Positions 47,601-59,600 of a stretch of DNA of 64,000 nt are shown here, one piece after another. Every line of letters starts with the position of its first letter. Position 1 is the first letter of the stretch. Below the pieces are notes generated by a model. That model had not been told where the DNA came from and ran no database searches. It saw only the letters and a program-made list of their open reading frames with translations. The DNA comes from Arenicola marina (taxonomy: Eukaryota; Annelida; Polychaeta; Arenicolidae): the NCBI GenBank assembly GCA_964019135.1, contig OZ025248.1, positions 29,815,670-29,879,669 on the forward strand. Direction: 5' to 3'. The position numbers and the translations under genes are program-made.

Positions 47601-50600
47601 GATGTCAGTCGTGTTGAGAGCCACAGTGGTCGCCTCCCTGGGACCCCCCTTCCACGCTATAAGTACCCACAGGGCGGGCCTACCTGATGTCAGTCGTGTT
47701 GAGAGCCACAGTGGTCGCCTCCCTGGGAAGCCCCTTCCCCATTCCACGCTATAAGTACCCACAGGGCGGGCCTACCTGATGTCAGTCGTGTTGAGAGCCA
47801 CAGTGGTCGCCTCTCTGGGACCCCCATTCCGCGCTATAAGTACCCACAGGGCGGGCCTACCTGATGTCAGTCGTGTTGAGAGCCACAGTGGTCGCCTCCC
47901 TGGGACCCCCATTCCACGCTATAAGTACCCACAGGGCGGGCCTACCTGATGTCAGTCGTGTTGAGAGCCACATGGGTCGCCTCACTGGGACCCCCATTCC
48001 ACGCTATAAGTACCCACAGGGCGGGCCTACCTGATGTCAGTCGTGTTGAGAGCCACAGTGGTCGCCTCACTGGGACCCCCATTCCACGCTATAAGTACCC
48101 ACAGGGCGGGCCTACCTGATGTCAGTCGTGTTGAGAGCCACAGTGGTCGCCTCCCTGGGACCCCCATTCCACGCTATAAGTACCCACAGGGCGGGCCTAC
48201 CTGATGTCAGTCGTGTTGAGAGCCACAGTGGTCGCCTCCTTGGGACCCCCATTCCACGCTATAAGTACCCACAGGGCGGGCCTACCTGATGTCAGTCGTG
48301 TTGAGAGCCACAGTGGTCGCCTCCCTGGGACCCCCATTCCACGCTATAAGTACCCACAGGGCGGGCCTACCTGATGTCAGTCGTGTTGAGAGCCACAGTG
48401 GTCGCCTCCCTGGGACCCCCCTCCCCCATTCCACGCTATAAGTACCCACAGGGCGGGCCTACCTGATGTCAGTCGTGTTGAGAGCCACAGTGGTCGCCCC
48501 CCTGGGACCCCCATTCCACGCTATAAGTACTCACAGGGCGGGCCTACCTGATGTCAGTCGTGTTGAGAGCCACAGTGGTCGCCTCCCTGGGACCCCCATT
48601 CCACGCTATAAGTACCCACAGGGCGGGCCTACCTGATGTCAGTCGTGTTGAGAGCCACAGTGGTCGCCTCCCTGGGACCCCCATTCCACGCTATAAGTAC
48701 CCACAGGGCGGGCCTACCTGATGTCAGTCGTGTTGAGAGCCACAGTGGTCGCCTCCTTGGGACCCCCATTCCACGCTATAAGTACCCACAGGGCGGGCCT
48801 ACCTGATGTCAGTCGTGTTGAGAGCCACAGTGGTCGCCTCCCTGGGACCCCCATTCCACGCTATAAGTACCCACAGGGCGGGCCTACCTGATGTCAGTCG
48901 TGTTGAGAGCCACAGTGGTCGCCTCCCTGGGACCCCCCTCCCCCATTCCACGCTATAAGTACCCACAGGGCGGGCCTACCTGATGTCAGTCGTGTTGAGA
49001 GCCACAGTGGTCGCCCCCCTGGGACCCCCATTCCACGCTATAAGTACTCACAGGGCGGGCCTACCTGATGTCAGTCGTGTTGAGAGCCACAGTGGTCGCC
49101 TCCCTGGGACCCCCATTCCACGCTATAAGTACACACAGGGCGGGCCTACCTGATGTCAGTCGTGTTGAGAGCCACAGTGGTCGCCTCCCTGGGACCCCCA
49201 TTCCACGCTATAAGTACCCACAGGGCGGGCCTACCTGATGTCAGTCGTGTTGAGAGCCACAGTGGTCGCCTCCTTGGGACCCCCATTCCACGCTATAAGT
49301 ACCCACAGGGCGGGCCTACCTGATGTCAGTCGTGTTGAGAGCCACAGTGGTCGCCTCCCTGGGACCCCCATTCCACGCTATAAGTACCCACAGAGCGGGC
49401 CTACCTGATGTCAGTCGTGTTGAGAGCCACAGTGGTCGCCTCCCTGGGACCCCCCTCCCCCATTCCACGCTATAAGTACCCACAGGGCGGGCCTACCTGA
49501 TGTCAGTCGTGTTGAGAGCCACAGTGGTCGCCTCCCTGGGACCCCCATTCTACGCTATAAGTACCCACAAGGCGGGCTTACCTGATGTCAGTCGTGTTAA
49601 GAGCCACAGTGGTCGCCCCCCTGGGACCCCCATTCCACGCTATAAGTACCCACAGGGCGGGCCTACCTGATGTCAGTCGTGTTGAGAGCCACAGTGGTCG
49701 CCTGCCTGGGACCCCCATTCCACGCTATAAGTACCCACAGGGCGGGCCTACCTGATGTCAGTCGTGTTGAGAGCCACAGTGGTCGCCTCCCTGGGACCCC
49801 CATTCCACGCTATAAGTACACACAGGGCGGGCCTACCTGATGTCAGTCGTGTTGAGAGCCACAGTGGTCGCCTCACTGGGACCCCCATTCCACGCTATAA
49901 GTACCCACAGGGCGGGCCTACCTGATGTCAGTCGTGTTGAGAGCCACAGTGGTCGCCTCCCTGGGACCCCCATTCCACGCTATAAGTACCCACAGGGCGG
50001 GCCTACCTGATGTCAGTCGTGTTGAGAGCCACAGTGGTCGCCTCCTTGGGACCCCCATTCCACGCTATAAGTACCCACAGGGCGGGCCTACCTGATGTCA
50101 GTCGTGTTGAGAGCCACAGTGGTCGCCTCCCTGGGACCCCCATTCCACGCTATAAGTACCCACAGGGCGGGCCTACCTGATGTCAGTCGTGTTGAGAGCC
50201 ACAGTGGTCGCCTCCCTGGGACCCCCCTCCCCCATTCCACGCTATAAGTACCCACAGGGCGGGCCTACCTGATGTCAGTCGTGTTGAGAGCCACAGTGGT
50301 CGCCCCCCTGGGACCCCCATTCCACGCTATAAGTACTCACAGGGCGGGCCTACCTGATGTCAGTCGTGTTGAGAGCCACAGTGGTCGCCTCCCTGGGACC
50401 CCCATTCCACGCTATAAGTACACACAGGGCGGGCCTACCTGATGTCAGTCGTGTTGAGAGCCACAGTGGTCGCCTCCCTGGGACCCCCATTCCACGCTAT
50501 AAGTACCCACAGGGCGGGCCTACCTGATGTCAGTCGTGTTGAGAGCCACAGTGGTCGCCTCCTTGGGACCCCCATTCCACGCTATAAGTACCCACAGGGC

Positions 50601-53600
50601 GGGCCTACCTGATGTCAGTCGTGTTGAGAGCCACAGTGGTCGCCTCCCTGGGACCCCCATTCCACGCTATAAGTACCCACAGAGCGGGCCTACCTGATGT
50701 CAGTCGTGTTGAGAGCCACAGTGGTCGCCTCCCTGGGACCCCCCTCCCCCATTCCACGCTATAAGTACCCACAGGGCGGGCCTACCTGATGTCAGTCGTG
50801 TTGAGAGCCACAGTGGTCGCCTCCCTGGGACCCCCATTCTACGCTATAAGTACCCACAAGGCGGGCTTACCTGATGTCAGTCGTGTTAAGAGCCACAGTG
50901 GTCGCCCCCCTGGGACCCCCATTCCACGCTATAAGTACCCACAGGGCGGGCCTACCTGATGTCAGTCGTGTTGAGAGCCACAGTGGTCGCCTGCCTGGGA
51001 CCCCCATTCCACGCTATAAGTACCCACAGGGCGGGCCTACCTGATGTCAGTCGTGTTGAGAGCCACAGTGGTCGCCTCCCTGGGACCCCCATTCCACGCT
51101 ATAAGTACACACAGGGCGGGCCTACCTGATGTCAGTCGTGTTGAGAGCCACAGTGGTCGCCCCCCTGGGACCCCCATTCCACGTTATAAGTACTCACAGG
51201 GCGGGCCTACCTGATGTCAGTCGTGTTGAGAGCCACAGTGGTCGCCTCACTGGGACCCCCATTCCACGCTATAAGTACCCACAGGGCGGGCCTACCTGAT
51301 GTCAGTCGTGTTGAGAGCCACAGTGGTCGCCTCCCTGGGACCCCCCTCCCCCATTCCACGCTATAAGTACCCACAGGGCGGGCCTACCTGATGTCAGTCG
51401 TGTTGAGAGCCACAGTGGTCGCCTCCCTGGGACCCCCATTCCACGCTATAAGTACCCACAGGGCGAGCCTACCTGATGTCAGTCGTGTTGAGAGCCACAG
51501 TGGTCGCCTCCCTGGGACCCCCTCCCCCATTCCACGCTATAAGTACACACAGGGCGGGCCTACCTGATGTCAGTCGTGTTGAGAGCCACAGTGGTCGCCC
51601 CCCTGGGACCCCCATTCCACGCTATAAGTACTCACAGGGCGGGCCTACCTGATGTCAGTCGTGTTGAGAGCCACAGTGGTCGCCTCACTGGGACCCCCAT
51701 TCCACGCTATAAGTACCCACAGGGCGGGCCTACCTGATGTCAGTCGTGTTGAGAGCCACAGTGGTCGCCTCCCTGGGACCCCCCTCCCCCATTCCACGCT
51801 ATAAGTACCCACAGGGCGGGCCTACCTGATGTCAGTCGTGTTGAGAGCCACAGTGGTCGCCTCCCTGGGACCCCCATTCCACGCTATAAGTACCCACAGG
51901 GCGGGCCTACCTGATGTCAGTCGTGTTGAGAGCCACAGTGGTCGCCCCCCTGGGACCGTCACCGCTGAAGTACAGCGAGTTCCCGGCGGCGATCTCCCCG
52001 CAGCCCACGGCCAGCTGGCCCCCAACCACGCTCCCCCACAGAGGCCCCGGCTCGCTGGTGTCCTCAAACCTCTCAATCATTCCACTGGGACGCGTGCCCT
52101 TCGCTGTGCACTCAGGGGCTGTGGTTGAGCAGTTAGAAAACATGTTCTCAAGCTTTGTTTTGATCCAAATTATATTAGACTCATTGGCATTCGGTTACAT
52201 ATTATATAGTTACATATACGCATGACGGGATCGAAATAAATGTAATTGATCATACAATCAAACGATATTTTATATAAATAAATATAAAATAAATACCACC
52301 CTGCACATGATGACTGTATTTGTTGATAATTAACACTGGCATAAGTTTTATCCAATTTAGCTACCGTATTTAAGACACCTCGAACAAAAAAATCTATCAC
52401 ATGTGAGAACATATTTTTAGCGTACCTCATTGTATTCTGCCCCACTCCCCTTTATAACGTGGGTTAACCGACGGAATAAACCTGATTCAGCGAAGATATG
52501 CGTTCTGACCTTCAAACCCGTCCTCGCATTTGCATGCCCCCTGGTGACAGACGCCGTGACCGCTGCACATGGCGGGACACGGGGGTCCTATGTACACGTC
52601 ATCTAGGGCAAAGGTCGCGCGGGGGTCACCCTTCTGCCACCACCGAAAGTTCGTCTTCCTGCACAGCAAGAGCCTTATACATCATGGCAGTACCTTCTGC
52701 TTCAGCCACACATGTTAACACACTCAGAATCTTATTGCATGCTAAATAGTAGGAACTTACGCAGAGCAGTTGTTCGTTCGTCAGAGGGATATAGTGATTC
52801 GCAAGTAATATATTGTACTTTCCGAACACTTCAGTTTCTGATTCAGGCTCTGATTAAATTTCATGTTAAATTATACATCAAAACATGACCTCGATCGTTA
52901 CTGTCTTCATGGGAAATAAAAATAATCTTTTATCATTCAAATGTTAATAATACCACTTTACAGCACGTGTCTGGGAGTAAAATGATTAGGATTTTTCGGT
53001 GTTAAAACGAAGCTCTTGAAATTGCCATGTGAGGAACACGTCACGGGACTCACTTATGGAGGAGTCGCTCGGGTACGGGCATGGTGACGAGGGTCCAGTC
53101 CCCATGGGAACCGGCGTGGTAGACGCTGCCGGGGGTGTAGTGGTCGTGGCACTGGTCAGCCATGTAGCAGGGAGGCTCCACTAGTTGCCACGTCATCCCG
53201 GCGTCTTGGGAGGCCTCGAACAGTACGGGCCAGTCGGCAGAGTACGTCTTGGTGCAACCCACGTTAATCTGAAGACGGCAGATATGTATTACACAGGATC
53301 TAGATAATGCGATAACAATATTAGTGACTTTACTAGATCTGAAGAGATTTGGGTCATACTATGGATTGCATTAGTCTTCCCTTTCCATTTACATATGTAG
53401 AGGTGTCTTTTTACAATAAGTATTTAGTGGTTAATTAAACTACTACACCGTGTGTCGGAAAGCCCGAAAATTATACTAATTATAGACAATAAAGGTGTTG
53501 TACTCACATATATATATGGTTCTAACCAATTAGCAAAGGCGATCCATACACCCTTAATATACGGACAGTCCCAGAAGAGATGGGTGATGGATTCTGATTG

Positions 53601-56600
53601 CATTAGCTAATACTTCATGCGAACGACAGAGGCCTAAAGCACCAACATTTAATATCATTGCATTTCATTTCCGCATTAGTTATTCCAGCAATGCCAACAT
53701 CGGTGTTGAGGACATGACAGATAAAGGTGATTGAGAAAATAAAAAATGTCAACGAACGTTACGTAACGAGTGACAGTGATAAGAAGGCATTACATGAGAA
53801 CAGTTTAATTTGTACAGGCCTTTACTGATGGCCAAAACTATTGTCTCGGCACCATGTGGTGCTCTCCCAGGTCACTTTTTGAAACTAAAATATTTCGTCC
53901 TATTCTGTGATTCTACGAATAAACAGGTAGATTATTTATGCGACCTGGCCGAAGTAATTGCAATATCATCTTTAAGCAAACAACAAAACAGTCAGTAGTT
54001 GCTTTTTACTTCAAATGATCAGTTTCATAATGCGTCGATAAGAAGTTCCCTCGCTGAATCAGACCGCGGTTTTCTCTCGTGCGGACCCACCTTGAACTGT
54101 ATAACGTAACCCTCCTTCAGCCTGACGTCCTTGGTGACCGCCATCTTCTCTGAGGCCTGGTTAGCGAACATCAGGCTGGTTCCCTGAGAGCCACAATAGG
54201 ACGCCTGCATGCCTTCCGTCAAGGTCAACCAGACGCCGTGACCTCCGGCAGACGGGTCGTCCTTCACCTGTTCAGTATATCAACACAAGATCACCTTATA
54301 AGTTATCATTTTGCATTAAAATAGAAGTAAACGTTTACGTCAGGGGTAAAATGTTACCACCTAATTGTAGTATATGTATGCTGTTATCCTGTTCTCTTAA
54401 CTGCAGTAACTCTTTATCGGCAGGACTAAAGTGATTAAATGTTAATTTTCTCCACCATAGTGAGGCATTTCCAGCACCATATATTTTCTAGAGCACATGC
54501 TCGTGTTTCCCTGGTTTGTGCGATGGACCTTCGCCGTGATGGCATTAGTAAAGCTCATTTCGGAGCAAGTCCGGATCAGGCAGATTTGAACGGCTACGAT
54601 ACGATATTCAAACAACGCCTGAAATCGCTCATTGTTTTGATGTCTTCTCGATGATTCAATCGAGACAGCTGAAGGTACACAAGTGGCGTCATTCGATCCA
54701 TTAACAGGACTCGACACACACACACGACCCTTGCCTCAAAGTGGTCCTCCAGCTGAGCCATCTCCTCGTACTTGGCGACCAGAACCTGGTCGAGGGCCCA
54801 CTGGCCGTCCCCAGGGCCCGAGTGGGTCGGCTGCCACCACCGGAAACGGGTGGCTGGTGTCCGGGCCTCGGCCGGCAAGGGCAGGTGCACCAGCCTGGTG
54901 AGGTGGAATTGGGTTAACAATGTAACATGGCGTGGGGCGAACTGCTAACGAGTCCCGGGAAAGTTCGTATTAAAATATTATTGCAAATAAAATAAATGAA
55001 ATTATAAACCCTAAATTCATATTTAGTTTTTCAGCTTCGTAATTGTAGATGTGTTTATGACATGGCATCCGAATCCCCGATAAGAAACTTCATATCCTCC
55101 AACAGCTGCTAAATTAGACACAGCTAAAGAACACTGATGACGTTTCAATTGGTAATAATACATGAACTAGATGTAGGCTAAAGTAGTTCATGGATATACT
55201 CCCACCTAGCTTTGGTATAGTCTGGTCCCTGTAGTTCATCTAACAGCCGCCACGTGACACCACCGTCCGCGCTGTACTGGACGAGGACACTCTCCGCTCG
55301 CGTGTCGACCCCGTAACACTGGAGGTCGTTGCCTCCAAGGCGGGCGTAAAACTGCAAGAAGTCTGCAGTCGTCGTGTTCACGTCACGTGACACCAGTTTC
55401 CGGGGTCCAAGCTGCGTACATTGTCACATAGAACAAAGGATTAATGTATTGCAAGAAATGTAACATTGTAATGCTGAACTGCATCTTCGATTGTGAATAC
55501 CAAAGTTTCTCAACTTGTGTCGTGCGATGGTACACATTATGCATATTCATGAAATGCAGTAACGATCTCTACAGATAACATCGCTATAATAAATAATAAA
55601 ATTTACACGCAAACGAGGCAAGCCAGATGATTATCACGCGAAGTAGAATCAATGGAAAAGGCGTTACCATGAATCAAGCAATATTTCTTCAGATATATGG
55701 TCCAATCTCTCCAAGCTAAGGACCCACGAAGTTGATAATTATGGAAACAAATGTATTCGCTTCAAAATGGACAACAATCCGACTTATTCTAGTTACCTCT
55801 GAAAAGTAGATGGACTCGCCGGACAGAATGGTACCGCATCCCTGATTGGTTCCCACCACTTCGCCGCCTAGGACCATTGACCAATCAGCGTCCAGCTGTG
55901 AGAGCAGGGTGAAGTCTGTGCTGAGCTCGGGACTAATCGGTTCGACAGGGCTGCATCCGGGTCCTCCGAAACCCTCGTCACAACTGTGAAGGAAATATAT
56001 GTCATATAATATTTATATATTAAACATGTTTTTTCTCAGCATCCAGGGTAGTGCCGCTATGTCGATCAACGCTATCATGTACATTTAAATAGCTTGACAC
56101 CAGCGCGCGACAACGAATTTGCAAAACATTAGCATTAGTTCACCTGCACTCCGCCTGGTGGCACTGCCCATGTCCGCCACAGAGCTCCGGGCACTGCAGG
56201 CCGATATAGAGGTCACTCAGCGCCCAGCTGTCACTGGGACCCCAGCGCGACTGGCGGAACCGGAAGCGGGTGGCACTGGACCTGCAATGAAACCATCATA
56301 AGTATGAACCAAATGAGCGGTATTTACAAATTCAAACTCAAATTACAAAAAAACAAACATGTTACCAATAGCTTCATGAAAGTTAGGTCAGTGTAAATCT
56401 CAGAAGATGGCGAATATCGAGCATCGACAAAAGCAAGTCTTATCATCGAGCATTATATAACACAACAGAAATACATGTATAAATAGTTTACTGCTAAAAA
56501 TGTCAGTTTTTGTACTAGTATAATATCAAAACCAAAAGCGTTATTTTCAACAAATAACAAAAGGTAATTTATACCAGAAATTTGAGGTTTAGCAGTAAGA

Positions 56601-59600
56601 GGAACGGCCAACAACGCACTTAAGTATCAGAAGATGACTGATATAATGTACGCTCATCATATTAAACAACTTGACCATGCGGCCAAATATCGAGCGTTAC
56701 TTTATTCACATATATCAAGAGTCAAATTGATAATAATTTTATCGTGAAGAAAGTCTCTATAATAGGCAAACACTCACCATGTGGCGGGCGGCAGCTCCAT
56801 GGTAACGCGGCGCCAGTTCTGGAACTCCGCGGCATGGTAGACGCTGGGCTCGCGGTAGGCTTCGCACATGCGCGGTGGCCAGCAGCCCTGCCGCACCAAG
56901 TCCCAGGTCATGCCGTGATTGGTGGAATATTCCAGGTAGACCTCGTTGTCATCGTCGGTTGAGATGTGCCTCGTGCAGCCCATGGCCAGACTGAACTGCA
57001 TCATGTAGGACGGGCCGATGGCCAGTGCGGTGGTCGCCAGGTAGCGCTGCTCTCCGGGGGTGTAGTGGCCGGTGAAGCTGGTAGGTGACCATGGCGACAA
57101 CAAGCGAATCAGTTGTAACGGGGGTGACTTTCAGAGACGCACAACAGATTGTACATTTTTGTTCTTACTGTCTAGTGATGTTAACATAATGGATGGTCTC
57201 TGTCTGGTGATTAATTTAAATAATAATAAGAAAAGCTCAAAAAAAACTCAGCATAGCCCTTAGATGAACCTTCCTGTTCCAGAAATGAAAGTTTGTACTG
57301 CTTTCAATAATTTAGTATTATCTTCAAGATTAATGTTGGAGGAACCGAATAAGAGGAGATTGCACGATTTAAACGCAGCCGTAAGATCCAAGATAAAACC
57401 ATATTCAATAACGAAGGAGATACCATTTAGTAGCGCATTGCGAAGGTTGTTATACGATGGACATTGTAGTCGGTAGTGGATTGAATCTTCAGGTTTTTTA
57501 GTAGTCCTGCAGAGTAGTTCAAAGTATAAGTCTTTGAAAACTACCTTACTGTATGAGGCCGGCCACAGTAGGGCCCCGCCTCGCCTTGGTGGACCACTGC
57601 CCGGCGGCCTACCCTAGTGTATGAGGCCGGCCACATTAGGGCCCCGCCTCGCCTTGGTGGACCACTGCCCGGCGGCCTACCTTAGTGTATGAGGCCGGCC
57701 ACAGTAGGGCCCCGCCTCGCCTTGGTGGACCACTGCCCGGCGGCCTACCTTAGTGTATGAGGTCGGCCACAGTAGGGCCCCGCCTCGCCTTGGTGGACCA
57801 CTGCCCGGCGGCCTACCTTAGTGTATGAGGCCGGCCACAGTAGGACCCCGCCTCGCCTTGGTGGACCACTGCCCGACGGCTTACCTTAGTGTATGAGGCC
57901 GGCCACAGTAGGGCTCCGCCTCGCCTGGGTGGACCACTGCCCGGCGGCCTACCCTAGTGTATGAGGCAGGCCACTGTAGAGCCCCGCCTCGCCTTGGTGG
58001 ACCACTGCCCGGCGGCCTACCCTAGTGTATGAGGTCGGCCACAGTAGGGCCCCGCCTCGCCTTGGTGGACCACTGCCCGGCGGCCTACCTTAGTGTATTA
58101 GGCCGGCTACAGTATGGCCCCGCCTCGCCTTGGTGGACCACTGCCCGGCGGCCTACCTTAGTGTATGAGGCCGGCCACATTAGGGCCCCGCCTCGCCTTG
58201 GTGGACCACTGCCCGGCGGCATACCTTAGTGTATGAGGCCGGCCGCAGTAGGGCCCCGCCTCGCCTTGGTGGACTACTGCCCGGCGGCCTACCTTAGCGT
58301 ATGAGGCCGGCCATAGTAGGGCCCCGCCTCGCCTTGCTGGACCACTGCCCGGCGGCCTACCTTAGTGTATGAGGCCGGCCACAGTAAGGCCCCGCCTCGC
58401 CTTGGTGGACCACTGCTCGGCGGCCTACCTTAGTGTATGAGGCCGGCAACAGTAGGATCCCGCCTCGCCTTGGTGGACCACTGCCCGACGGCCTACCTTA
58501 GTGTATGAGGCCGGCCACAGTAGGGCTCCGCCTCGCCTTGGTGGACCACTGCCCGGCGGCCTACCCTAGTGTATGAGGCAGGCCACTGTACGGCCCCGCC
58601 TCGCCTTGGTGGACCACTGCCCGGCGGCCTACCTTAGTGTATGAGGCCGGCCACAGTAGGGCCCCGCCTCGCCTTGGTGGACCACTGCCCGGCGGCCTAC
58701 CTTAGTGTATGAGGCCGGCCACAGTAAGGCCCCGCCTCGCCTTGGTGGACCACTGCCCGGCGGCCTACCCTAGTGTATGAGGCCGGCCACAGTAAGGCCC
58801 CGCCTCGCCTTGGTGGACCACTGCCCGGCGGCCTACCCTAGTGTATGAGGCCGGCCACAGTAGGGCCCCGCCTCGCCTTGGTGGACTACTGCCCGGCGGC
58901 CTACCTTAGTGTATGAGGCCGGCCACAGTAGGGCCCCGCCTCGCCTTGGTGGACCACTGCCCGGCGGCCTATCTTAGTGTATGAGGCCGGCCACAGTAGG
59001 GCCCCGCCTCCCCTTGGTGGACTACTGCCCGGCGGCCTACCTTAGTGTATGAGGCCGGCCACAGTAGGGCCCCGCCTCGCGATGGTGGACCACTGCCCGG
59101 CGGCCTACCTTAGTGTATGAGGCCGGCCACAGTAGGGCCCCGCCTCGCCTTGGTGGACCACTGCCCGGCGGCCTACCTTAGTGTATGAGGCCGGCCACAG
59201 TAGGGCCCCGCCTCGCCTTGGTGGACCACTGCCCGGCGGCCTACCTTAGTGTATGAGGTCGGCCACAGTAGGTCTCCGCCTCGCCTTGGTGGACCACTGC
59301 CCGGCGGCCTACCTTAGTGTATGAGGCCGGCCACAGTAGGGCCCCGCCTCGCCTTGGTGGACCACTGCCCGGCGGCCTACCTTAGTGTATGAGGCCGGCC
59401 ACAGTAGGGCCCCGCCTCGCCTTGGTGGACCACTGCCCGGCGGCCTACCTTAGTGTATGAGGCCGGCCACAGTAGGGCCCCGCCTCGCCTTGGTGGACCA
59501 CTGCCCGGCGGCCTACCTTAGTGTATGAGGCCGGCCACAGTAGGGCCCCGCCTCGCCTTGGTGGACCACTGCCCGGCGGCCAGTCTCCTCCAGGTCGTTG

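Noticed and set aside
43722-51910. CRISPR-like array
   Set aside because: Units are contiguous with no unique spacers, have an exon origin, and sit in a eukaryotic intron.
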